A stretch of DNA of 64,000 nt from an uncultured Psychrobacter sp. (GTDB lineage Bacteria > Pseudomonadota > Gammaproteobacteria > Pseudomonadales > Moraxellaceae), in assembly GCA_947501045.1 (NCBI GenBank), contig CANMUI010000002.1, positions 353,211 through 417,210 of the forward strand, written 5' to 3'. The position numbers were made by a program, and so were the translations under genes. Below the pieces are notes generated by a model. It saw nothing but the letters and a program-made list of their open reading frames with translations. It was not told the DNA's origin and did no database searches. This document shows positions 1 through 7,442 of this stretch, one piece after another (position 1 is the stretch's first letter; each line of letters opens with the position of its first letter).

Positions 1-1
1 T

Positions 2-70
2 AGTGAAGTTTTAGTCGAAGAAGGACAAGTAGTAGAATATGGCCAGCCTATTTTGCAATTGGCTGAGTAA
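2..70 (+). CDS. C-terminal end of a biotinyl/lipoyl-domain protein, probably AccB (partial)
   Basis: The window opens inside a reading frame that ends at 70. The last 22 residues include EEGQVVEYGQPILQLAE, the typical closing beta-strands of a biotinyl or lipoyl attachment domain, as in the biotin carboxyl carrier protein of acetyl-CoA carboxylase. The lysine-bearing motif lies outside the window. AccB is usually followed by accC, which is absent here, so either the gene order differs or this is the tail of another biotin-dependent carboxylase. The domain type is fairly secure; the gene name is inference. Confidence 0.55.
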   Translation, partial: SEVLVEEGQVVEYGQPILQLAE

Positions 71-125
71 TTATTATTCGTTATTAAATAGAGAAATTGC
101 ATAATCTAAAGAACTTAGAAGAAAG

Positions 126-167
126 CCCTGTTTAGTATCAGTTATTGATAATACTAAACAGGGTTTT
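126..167 (+). terminator. Rho-independent terminator after the biotinyl-domain gene
   Basis: A perfect 13-base inverted repeat (126-138 and 151-163) with a 12-base loop is followed directly by a run of five T. It lies 55 bases after the stop codon at 70. Confidence 0.9.
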
Positions 168-266
168 TGCATTGTAAAAGCATTAATACTTCAGCAACTT
201 AAGATTTAACCGCTCAATCAAGCTCTCATTTCAGCACAGTTATAACTCCTCGCTATCTCTTAGGTA

Positions 267-307
267 ATTAATACTACTAATTGTAGTTTTTCTGTAGTAG
301 TATTAAT
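267..307. promoter_or_regulatory. 13-base inverted repeat upstream of the Tsx-type channel gene
   Basis: A perfect inverted repeat, arms 267-279 and 295-307 with a 15-base spacer, lies in the leader region of the gene starting at 416. There is no T tract after it, so a simple terminator is unlikely. It could be an operator or a structured leader. The rest of the 345-base spacer 71-415 contains the terminator at 126-167, the palindrome at 310-323 and a weaker 7-base repeat at 331-337/353-359. Confidence 0.4.
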
Positions 308-309
308 CC

Positions 310-323
310 TGACCAAATGGTCA
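310..323. promoter_or_regulatory. Palindrome TGACCAAATGGTCA, candidate operator
   Basis: Six-base perfect arms separated by AA, directly after the larger inverted repeat and about 93 bases before the GTG start at 416. Compact palindromes of this form are typical operators for TetR- or GntR-type repressors. No matching regulator gene is seen in the window. Confidence 0.4.
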
Positions 324-415
324 GCTTATTAACTGGTACATCGGAAGTTCAAACCAGTTTTTATGCCAGTATGTTTTACGAGAAATCTAACGTCTGTACA
401 TAAGGGAGTAATACT

Positions 416-1234
416 GTGCGTTTTAATTTAATAACCAATCATTTAACAGCTAAGAAGTTGACAACCAATCTGTCATTATTATCTCAACTGACCATTAAAC
501 CGATAGCTATCACCACGATGGCTATCGCCGCTTTTGGAGTGATGAGTAGCGCTCAAGCTAAAGTTTTATTTAGCGATACCAGCATCTCCTTGCTGTACGG
601 TGAGGATTATGAGCTGGCAAAAGACGGTGAACTGACCACCCTTACGCTCGAACACGCCTCGGCGCACAGTTGGGGCGGGGTGTTTTTCTTTGTGGATCGC
701 TTGCAAGGCGCAAGTGATGATGAGAGCAGCCGCGCCAAAGACATCTATGGCGAGCTTGCCCCCAAATTTAAGCTAAAAAGCTATGATGAGGGTTTTGTAA
801 AACAAGTGAATTTTGCGGCTCAGTATGAATTTGGGTCAAACAGTAGCGGCTTTAACCAAGACAATTATATGGTTGGTGTGGGTGCTGATCTCAACATCCC
901 TATTGAAGGCATGAAATATGCCTCAGCTTCGCTATATCATGTTTTTAACAATAACTCTGGTCCTAATGATGCTGATGATCAACAAATCACCTTGACCTAT
1001 GGCTGGGAGAAGAATAATTTTGTCGTTGATGGTTATGTCGACTACTCATTTAACAACGACGATCTTGAAGATCAGTTGCATATCAATCCACAAATCAAAT
1101 ACAACTTGCAAGAAGCCCTCGGTATCGACAACCGGATAGAGGTAGGCATAGAATACAGCTACTGGCGCAATAAATTTGGTCTAGACGGCGTTAATCAAAG
1201 CGTGCCTAGCGCTTTGGTAAAACTGCACTTTTAA
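416..1234 (+). CDS. Outer-membrane channel of the nucleoside-specific Tsx family
   Basis: The product is 272 aa and starts with GTG at 416, eight bases after the ribosome site AAGGGAG at 402-408. An N-terminal signal segment of about 48 residues (hydrophobic ITTMAIAAFGVMSSAQA) is followed by a beta-rich domain with alternating aromatic and polar residues. It ends in a C-terminal phenylalanine (VKLHF), the hallmark of BAM-inserted outer-membrane barrels. The pattern GEDYE, the acidic loops and the length match the Tsx-like channel family (Channel_Tsx). Tsx channels pass nucleosides, but many marine relatives have no tested substrate. The gene is monocistronic and has two inverted repeats upstream that suggest specific regulation. 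Confidence 0.72.
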   Translation: MRFNLITNHLTAKKLTTNLSLLSQLTIKPIAITTMAIAAFGVMSSAQAKVLFSDTSISLLYGEDYELAKDGELTTLTLEHASAHSWGGVFFFVDRLQGASDDESSRAKDIYGELAPKFKLKSYDEGFVKQVNFAAQYEFGSNSSGFNQDNYMVGVGADLNIPIEGMKYASASLYHVFNNNSGPNDADDQQITLTYGWEKNNFVVDGYVDYSFNNDDLEDQLHINPQIKYNLQEALGIDNRIEVGIEYSYWRNKFGLDGVNQSVPSALVKLHF

Positions 1235-1398
1235 TACTGTTTTATTTGATGTCTAGCCATTTAGTATTTAGTATAAAATCAACTTCCAAAGAAGCTAAAA
1301 ACCCTGGCCAATATTATCAATTGAACAGGGTCTTAAATTGCGATTATATGTCTGTCACTACCTGTATTTATAAAAGTACTGATGTCTTGCTAAACCGC

Positions 1399-3057
1399 TT
1401 AGGTAAGCGCTTTTGCGATATCCGCTAATAAAGAAGGGACATCATGTTTATCGGCCATGACTTCTAGCATAACGAGTTTATCAGTAGTCTCATTGGCTTT
1501 TTTGAGTGCCTCTTTTAACTCGCCTGCGGTTTTAGCGTTTAGCAACAAGGTATTGTCATCATTACCGCCAAAGGCTTTGGGCATCGCTTGCCAATCACAG
1601 TACGGAATATCATTATAACGTTGGTTTTCACCATGAATGGCGCGCTCAACCGTATAACCATCATTATTCACCAGCACAATGATAGGATTAGTACGCTCTT
1701 TGATCATGACTGCAATCTCTTGTATGGTCAGTAGCGCTGAGCCATCACCAATTAGCAGTACACCGCGCTTATTGGGTGAGGCCATACTAGCGCCTAAACT
1801 TGCTGGCAGCGTATAGCCAATAGAGCCCCAAAGCGGTTGACCGTAACACGTCACGCCTGCTGGCAGACGGACGTCGCTAATGCCAAAATAGGCCGTACCT
1901 TGATCGGCGAACACTAAATGATCGCTTTGCAGATGATCAGCAACAATGTGCCATAAGTCATTTTGAAGAATGGCCTCGTCATCACCGCCTTGTTGCTTAT
2001 GCGGATGTAATTCATCTGATAATAGTTTGGGCGTAATCTCTATACCAGAGGTTAGGACTTCATGGAGCGTTTGTAGCGAGTCTTTTAAAGATATAGGAGC
2101 AAAATTCTTACCACCGATACTAGCGCGTTCATAATGCAAATCAACCACGACCTTCTCATCGATATCTTGGCTGAACCCTACTGACGAGGTATCCGTATAA
2201 TTGACGCCGATTTTGATCAAACACTCGCAGTTTTCTACCGCATCTTTAACCACAGGCCGCGACGCCATACCCGCATAAGTGCCCGCCCAGCGCGCGCTTT
2301 GTTCATCAAGCAAGGTTTTGCCCCATGACAAAGTGGTATAAGGAATCTTCGTATCCGCAATCAAAGCTTTGAGCTGATCTTGTAGTCCCAAACGATGCAC
2401 CATCAAATCTGCCATCAAAGTGGTGGTTTTATTGGGCAAAAACTCTATTAGTGCTTGTCTAAAGGCGCTCAGTGCCGCTTGACTGGTGATGTTTTCTTGA
2501 CTATCGTCAAGCTTAGTCGTAGGAGGATAAATAGGCATCTTCGCGACATCCGGCGATAACATTAAGTAGCCTGGACGATGCTTTTTTAGGGCTACGCGAA
2601 TGACTCTATCAATCTCAGAAGCCGCGTTCTCTGGGGTGATTTGCGCACGAGCCACCGTTACAGTCTCCACCATTTTGATAAAGTGGTTGAACACACCGTC
2701 GCCAAGTGAGTGATGAATACGGCGCCTAGCATTTTGCTGCTCCACAGTAGGCGTTCCTACGATGTGTAGCACTGGCGCATACTCTGCATATGAGCCAGCG
2801 GTTGCATTGATGGCTGATAACTCTCCTACCCCAAACGTCGTTACCATAGCAGCAAAGCCACGTTCGCGTGCATAACCATCAGCAGCATAGCCTGCATTTA
2901 GCTCGTTAGTATTACCAACCCAGCGCAGTTTGTCCGACTCAAGAATGTTATCTAAAAAACTTAGGTTATAATCGCCTGGTACACCGAAAATCTCAGTAGC
3001 TCCCGCCTCAGCGATACGGTCAAACAGATAATCAGCGATAGTATAAGGTTTACTCAT
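1399..3057 (-). CDS. ThDP-dependent 2-oxoacid decarboxylase (indolepyruvate/phenylpyruvate decarboxylase type)
   Basis: The product is 552 aa, the usual length of the pyruvate/indolepyruvate decarboxylase family. Near the N-terminus it has the cofactor-activating glutamate in NTNELNAGYAADGYAR, then the active-site histidine pair in RIHHSLGDG, which is specific to decarboxylases of this group. The ThDP/Mg motif follows as GDGSALLT...NNDGY near residue 435-465. The start ATG at 3057 follows AAGGACA. The expected reaction is non-oxidative decarboxylation of an aromatic or branched 2-oxo acid to the aldehyde. With the aromatic aminotransferase at 54622 it could form an Ehrlich-type route, but the two genes are 50 kb apart. 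Substrate choice among indolepyruvate, phenylpyruvate and 2-ketoisovalerate cannot be read from the sequence. Confidence 0.82.
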   Translation of the reverse strand: MSKPYTIADYLFDRIAEAGATEIFGVPGDYNLSFLDNILESDKLRWVGNTNELNAGYAADGYARERGFAAMVTTFGVGELSAINATAGSYAEYAPVLHIVGTPTVEQQNARRRIHHSLGDGVFNHFIKMVETVTVARAQITPENAASEIDRVIRVALKKHRPGYLMLSPDVAKMPIYPPTTKLDDSQENITSQAALSAFRQALIEFLPNKTTTLMADLMVHRLGLQDQLKALIADTKIPYTTLSWGKTLLDEQSARWAGTYAGMASRPVVKDAVENCECLIKIGVNYTDTSSVGFSQDIDEKVVVDLHYERASIGGKNFAPISLKDSLQTLHEVLTSGIEITPKLLSDELHPHKQQGGDDEAILQNDLWHIVADHLQSDHLVFADQGTAYFGISDVRLPAGVTCYGQPLWGSIGYTLPASLGASMASPNKRGVLLIGDGSALLTIQEIAVMIKERTNPIIVLVNNDGYTVERAIHGENQRYNDIPYCDWQAMPKAFGGNDDNTLLLNAKTAGELKEALKKANETTDKLVMLEVMADKHDVPSLLADIAKALT

Positions 3058-3236
3058 AGTTATTGTCCTTAATTGTTGTTGTCAAAAAATTATCATAGCC
3101 ACTATAGCTATATTGCTTTATCCGATACTTCAAGTTTAACTTTTTGGAATGCTTACTATAAGAATAGTTTATATCATAGTTTTAAAGCCAACATAAAGAG
3201 CTGTATTACTAATTTAGTTAATTGTTGTTGTAGATA

Positions 3237-3264
3237 TTGACAGTCATAAAAAACCGCGTATAAT
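3237..3264 (+). promoter_or_regulatory. Sigma70-type promoter of tRNA-Gly
   Basis: TTGACA at 3237-3242 and TATAAT at 3259-3264 are both perfect consensus hexamers separated by 16 bases. They lie about 63 bases upstream of the mature tRNA start at 3328. Confidence 0.85.
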
Positions 3265-3327
3265 ACGCCTTTGTTATCAAAGCATATCTAGGTTTATTAT
3301 GGCTAGATTATATATTTGATAATTTAA

Positions 3328-3402
3328 GCGGGATTAGCTCAGTGGTAGAGCACAACCTTGCCAAGGTTGGGGTCGAGAGTTCGAATCTCTTATCCCGCTC
3401 CA
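3328..3402 (+). tRNA. tRNA-Gly (anticodon GCC)
   Basis: The acceptor stem GCGGGAT pairs with ATCCCGC (3392-3398). The D arm is GCTCAGTGGTAGAGC, the anticodon stem CAACC/GGTTG encloses TTGCCAA with GCC at 3360-3362, and the T arm contains GTTCGAATC. The CCA end is encoded (3400-3402). A consensus promoter lies upstream and a strong terminator downstream. It sits at the left edge of the putative defence island. Confidence 0.96.
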
Positions 3403-3423
3403 AATATGGCTTGCAAAAGCACT

Positions 3424-3465
3424 AAAAGCCCCACTACTCTTATTATGAGTTGTGGGGCTTTTTTT
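3424..3465 (+). terminator. Rho-independent terminator of tRNA-Gly
   Basis: An 11-base stem (3424-3434 with 3452-3462) is extended inward by four more pairs and ends in a run of T to 3465. Its right half, from 3433 on, recurs exactly at 22209-22241. Confidence 0.9.
3433..3465 (+). repeat. Left copy of a 33-base direct repeat, possible attachment site
   Basis: These 33 bases lie within the tRNA-Gly terminator and are identical to 22209-22241 in the same orientation. Sequence on either side of the two copies differs. The position at the 3' edge of a tRNA gene is typical for island integration. No integrase gene is present between the copies. Confidence 0.6.
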
Positions 3466-3602
3466 GTTCGTTTTTGCGTTATTTGCTAGGACTATAGCGA
3501 TTATCTTAAAATGAATGAACGCCAGATAAATTCATTGTCTAGCTTTTTGCGGTATCAATGAAAAACCGCTAGAACCTTCTGTGCCATCTTTGAATCGAAC
3601 GC

Positions 3603-3881
3603 TTAGCTCCTATAAAGCACTTTTACCACATGCCAGCCAAACTTGGTTTTGACTAAATGCGGGGTAAAGAGCTCGCCGTTGAAGCAGATTTTATCAAAAG
3701 CTGGCACCATTTGACCTTTTTTAAACTCACCTAAGTCGCCGCCCTTTTTAGCTGATGGGCAGGTTGAGTGTTTCTTAGCAAGCACATCAAACTGGGCGCC
3801 TTTTTTTAGCTTAGCGATAATATTCTCTGCCAGCTCTTTGTCTTTTACTAAAATGTGTAATGCGCTAGCGGTACGAGCCAT
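3603..3881 (-). CDS. ppiC: Parvulin-type peptidyl-prolyl cis-trans isomerase (PpiC-like)
   Basis: The protein is 92 aa and is essentially a single rotamase domain. ARTASALHILVKD at the start, the CPS segment in KHSTCPSAKKGGDLGEF, the run GQMVPAFDK and the ending FGWHVVKVLYRS all match small cytoplasmic parvulins such as E. coli PpiC. The start at 3881 follows AAGG with good spacing; a GTG three codons upstream (3890) would overlap that ribosome site and is less likely. No signal peptide is present, so it acts in the cytoplasm, isomerising prolyl bonds during folding. It may be a native gene that happens to lie beside tRNA-Gly. Confidence 0.88.
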   Translation of the reverse strand: MARTASALHILVKDKELAENIIAKLKKGAQFDVLAKKHSTCPSAKKGGDLGEFKKGQMVPAFDKICFNGELFTPHLVKTKFGWHVVKVLYRS

Positions 3882-4027
3882 AATAAACACCTTATATAAC
3901 TATCGATTATCGGGGTATTATATCACTACTTGTGAGTTTGAAATAAATCCAGACAGCTTAGTTGTCTGGGTTTTCTGACAATGCGTAACAACAGCTATAT
4001 TTTGACTACTCAGAGTACGGACTATAC

Positions 4028-4612
4028 TTAGTCTTCCCCATGGTATGTCGCGTCATCCATCCAGACAATAGGATCTTCACACAGATAAACTAAGTGATAC
4101 CAGATATCACTACTACGAGCAATTCGATGATGACCGCTCTCAAAGTAATCCACCTCCCAACTTTCAGGTAAATTAACCAGTGTACGTCTAGCAACGGCTA
4201 CATCTAAGCACTCGTCTTCAATCTCAATCATTACCCGCACCATCTCAGTATTTGAGGTAGGAAAGGATAGCTTCCTATCAGTCAACTCAGGTATACAATC
4301 AGCTAAAACCTCACTCGGATAGATACAAGGCGCGATCAATAGCGCACGTAGATTGTATTTATGGGCGAAGTGATTGGCAAACCAAGCGCCCAATGAATGT
4401 CCTGCCAAGACCACGCGTGGATACTGCTTCAATTTTTCTTGAATGAGTGACTCGTAAATATCAAAAACCTTGTTAAAGTTCTCTCGATAATTGACAGTTT
4501 GGCAGTGTTTAGGCTCACGGGTAATACAAGTGTACTTACTGGTCTCACAGCTTGAGTCAAGACCGTGAAAGAACAGTAAAAACGTATCATTGTTCTCAAT
4601 TGGAAACATCAT
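4028..4612 (-). CDS. Small alpha/beta hydrolase, YqiA/YcfP-like esterase
   Basis: The 194-aa protein begins with a strand leading to FFHGLDSS, the oxyanion-hole region. It has the nucleophile elbow GHSLGAWFA near residue 118 and a late histidine in SGHHRIA that can complete the triad. The short cap and overall length resemble the YqiA/YcfP (UPF0227-like) esterases. The substrate is unknown. It is the last of three leftward genes, 16 bases after the hypothetical gene ending at 4629, and is probably co-transcribed with it. Confidence 0.6.
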   Translation of the reverse strand: MMFPIENNDTFLLFFHGLDSSCETSKYTCITREPKHCQTVNYRENFNKVFDIYESLIQEKLKQYPRVVLAGHSLGAWFANHFAHKYNLRALLIAPCIYPSEVLADCIPELTDRKLSFPTSNTEMVRVMIEIEDECLDVAVARRTLVNLPESWEVDYFESGHHRIARSSDIWYHLVYLCEDPIVWMDDATYHGED

Positions 4613-4628
4613 AGTTTTCTCCCTTATT

Positions 4629-5240
4629 TTATTTATTATTTTTATACTCTAACCACAGATCATAGATGATCTCGGCAACCGCTTTAGGAACTTTAGTATA
4701 TCCAGTACCAAACGATACATCGTAGACCGCAGTCATCAGAGCGAGAACCTCATCTACACTATCGGCATCTTCCTTAATGAGCCGATTGGCAATCTGCTCC
4801 GCCTCACTACTATATTCATCCCATGAATGATTGTAATAACAGCCCACCATGCCAAAGTCATAACGATAAATCACATCTGTGATAGCGATCATAAAACTCG
4901 CGCGCGTTTGATCATAGTGGTCAGACCACCCTTGATATAACTGCTGACGTATGGGCAGTACTGCCGGTAAAATAGGACGATCTCTGGGGTCGTCTCGCTT
5001 CTCTGCGCTCACGACACGCGACGGTTTACTGCCATCTTCCCAAAGCAAAGGATAAGCCGACGGAAACAAGCCTTTTTCGCACACACTTAAACGCCAAACA
5101 CCCCACATCGCTTTGCTAGCACGACTCATGGTATAAACAATGATTTGATTAAGATAATCACTATCATAAATGATGTGCTGGCGATCGATTCTCACGCTTT
5201 GGCAAGACATCAGTATAAGTAATAGACCTATCACGCTCAC
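4629..5240 (-). CDS. Hypothetical protein, possible lipoprotein, overlapping the gene upstream
   Basis: I do not recognise this 203-aa protein. Read from 5240 it starts with a short hydrophobic run ending in LMSC, which resembles a lipobox. This reading overlaps the upstream frame by 77 bases. A start at Met38 (5129, MSRASKAMWGVW) would remove the overlap and the signal. The body is rich in aromatic and acidic residues (MVGCYYNHSWDEYSSEAEQ) and ends in a probable helix. Either two overlapping genes or one gene split by a frameshift is possible. Confidence 0.45.
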   Translation of the reverse strand: MSVIGLLLILMSCQSVRIDRQHIIYDSDYLNQIIVYTMSRASKAMWGVWRLSVCEKGLFPSAYPLLWEDGSKPSRVVSAEKRDDPRDRPILPAVLPIRQQLYQGWSDHYDQTRASFMIAITDVIYRYDFGMVGCYYNHSWDEYSSEAEQIANRLIKEDADSVDEVLALMTAVYDVSFGTGYTKVPKAVAEIIYDLWLEYKNNK

Positions 5241-5508
5241 TTGGTTCTACGGCAATAACTATCTCAGGGTTTTCTGTATCCTTCTTCATCAGCTCATAAG
5301 GCGCGACAAAGCTTAATGTTTCATCGCTATTATTTACAAAGTAAATGTCATCTTCATAGTCATTGACGGACTCGTTATGAAGATAAAACAGTGGGGTCTT
5401 TTGCTTAGTCTGTAAGTCATCTTGAATTAATTTAGAAGGTTGTGACGTATCCGACCAAGATATGTTGTCTATCCGTTTTGGTCCGAAAGTACTCCTAACG
5501 TTTGTCAT
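5164..5508 (-). CDS. Hypothetical protein, possibly the 5' part of a frameshifted gene
   Basis: This is an unrecognised 114-aa frame, polar and acidic, without signal or membrane segment. It starts with ATG at 5508 after GGAGACG. Its last 25 codons overlap the next frame. The segment IYFVNNSDETLSFVAPYE looks like a genuine beta-rich domain. The unusually long overlap suggests that this and the following frame may once have been one gene of about 300 codons. Confidence 0.45.
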   Translation of the reverse strand: MTNVRSTFGPKRIDNISWSDTSQPSKLIQDDLQTKQKTPLFYLHNESVNDYEDDIYFVNNSDETLSFVAPYELMKKDTENPEIVIAVEPSERDRSITYTDVLPKRENRSPAHHL

Positions 5509-6146
5509 AACGTCTCCTTGTTTTTAGTATTATGAGTAGTAGCATTTGAATTTTTATTATCATCTCAAATTTGACTCAGCCGAGTCTGTCCGCAGCTTTT
5601 TTAGCTTCGTTATCAAATATATTTGAGGATATAATTTTTAATGATTGAGTTATCTTGTCAATTAGGCAAGACAAGATGTTTCACCGTCGTTTTAATGAGG
5701 GCTCTTATTTAGTATTATTTTTGGTATTTGACAGTAATAGCAGAGTTATATGGTGAGGCATTGCGCCTCGGGGATTAACTCTATACTGCATTATTAATGC
5801 TTAATAATTTACTGACTCAGTTACTATAGTATAAATATTGATAAAAATACACCGATTAATCAGCGTACACGACAGGTGTTGTCGTTAGATATAGTTTATT
5901 TTTGGATGATGATGTGTCTATTTGCTTTATGAGATTTAGATTACAGTGGTTAACATTAATTTTAGTTGAATGAAGCTAACTCAGAACTTTTATTGTTTAT
6001 GCAATAACTTATACTATGTGCTTGCTCAGTATAGCAAAATTTTTGTCAAGGCTTGTAGAAGCAAGAGTAGTTATGAACCTATTAGCTTGATGAAAAAGAG
6101 ATTTTAGCTGCTGAACAATATCGTTTTACTCTGCTTAAATGATACC
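5509..6146. other. 638-base AT-rich spacer without a gene
   Basis: No frame with coding character is seen on either strand. The stretch is AT-rich with short dyads only, for example ACGACA/TGTCGT at 5869-5885. It separates the parvulin/hydrolase group from mcrBC and may be the true left limit of the restriction genes. Confidence 0.5.
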
Positions 6147-7442
6147 CTATTTTTTAAGAATTGGTACAGCAATCGGCACCTTATAGAACTTAGTAAAACC
6201 TTCAATCGATTTTCCTGCGGTTAAACTTTCAGGTAGCTTATATTTCTGATCTTGATCAGTGTAGATAACAACACAGCTGACAACCTTTGACAATTGCTCC
6301 TCTACCCTATGGTAGCCTAGCTTATCTAATATACCCACGTCTCTTGCATAACCGCTTATCTGTCTAATATCATCAATAATATAGCTGGTACGGTTGTCTT
6401 TTTGATAAGTCGGTCTGTATTTAGCATCTATGATAAGTGGTTGCATGTCATCAATTAGTAAATAATCTGGATTCCCGTAGCTACCTTTTGCTTGAAAAAG
6501 TATCTTATTCCCATACTTATCTTTCAGAAGTCCCAATACGTACAGTTCAAAAAGCTTTGACATATCAATCCAGAACGGTGGTACTGATGTCTTTCCAACA
6601 GTATTATGTTCGATTTCACTGATATGATAACCAAAGCGCTTAAGAATGATCTTAGAGAGCTTTAACGCTTCGTGATACTCTTTATAAAAAGAGTTACGCT
6701 TGACTGTTTTAAGCTCATGTAAATTGACTTCATTACTGACACTTCCAAAAGCAGGTGTGCAATAGTCGATTAAACACCTCATTGATCCAAGATATTCTGG
6801 GTATCGAGATAAATAACGTCTAACAAAGCTTAACGTATGCTTTAAAACTCTATTCTCAATGCTATCAAAGCCGAATTCTTCATAACTACAAAAGGTATTC
6901 GTCACTTTATTGCGAGCTACATTCGTTTTGATATTCTGAGCAATTAAGACTTTACCTTTAATTTTGCTATTAAGATTGCGCTCAACTTTATAATAGGATT
7001 GCTTTAACCCCTTTTTTACTAGACTTTTTAAAATCTGAAGAAATTGCATAATCAGTAGTGGCGTTAATAAATCCATCTGCTGATCAATTTCGATAAAAGG
7101 TTCATTTAGCTTAATGTGATATAGGTCTTTGGTATTCTTAGCAATGTCACCATGCGTAAGACATGATTGGAGCATACCTAGATAATCAACTTGCTGAGCA
7201 CCGTCATTAATCTTTGGTGCCACATAGATGGCGTGCTGCTCCTTAACAAGCCAGTCTGCGCCTACAAAATATGACATCTTAAGCGAAAGACTGTCTTTAC
7301 CATAAATAACTTGAACGCAGCGCTCGTTTTCCTCATTGTCCTGAAAAAATATATCTGCAACCTCTATACCTTCACAAGCAAAGTCTATGTGCTTGTGTTC
7401 GCTTACAGTTTCTAAGTGGTTTGATCTTATCAGCTTATACAT
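6147..7442 (-). CDS. mcrC: McrC-like nuclease subunit of a modification-dependent restriction system
   Basis: The product is 431 aa. The C-terminal half has a PD-(D/E)XK nuclease core in PDYLLIDDMQPLIIDAKYRP (about residues 325-345), which fits the McrC/LlaJI family. The N-terminal half is the usual mixed domain that contacts the McrB ring. The start ATG at 7442 lies inside the end of mcrB (8-base overlap), so translation is coupled. In known systems McrC supplies DNA cleavage and stimulates the McrB GTPase, cutting DNA between modified sites. Together with the partner gene the assignment is secure. Confidence 0.85.
   Translation of the reverse strand: MYKLIRSNHLETVSEHKHIDFACEGIEVADIFFQDNEENERCVQVIYGKDSLSLKMSYFVGADWLVKEQHAIYVAPKINDGAQQVDYLGMLQSCLTHGDIAKNTKDLYHIKLNEPFIEIDQQMDLLTPLLIMQFLQILKSLVKKGLKQSYYKVERNLNSKIKGKVLIAQNIKTNVARNKVTNTFCSYEEFGFDSIENRVLKHTLSFVRRYLSRYPEYLGSMRCLIDYCTPAFGSVSNEVNLHELKTVKRNSFYKEYHEALKLSKIILKRFGYHISEIEHNTVGKTSVPPFWIDMSKLFELYVLGLLKDKYGNKILFQAKGSYGNPDYLLIDDMQPLIIDAKYRPTYQKDNRTSYIIDDIRQISGYARDVGILDKLGYHRVEEQLSKVVSCVVIYTDQDQKYKLPESLTAGKSIEGFTKFYKVPIAVPILKK

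Noticed and set aside
1246..1428. Open frame of 60 codons between the Tsx gene and the decarboxylase
   Set aside because: No ribosome site, no protein-like pattern, and it runs into the 3' end of the opposite gene; probably only the convergent spacer.
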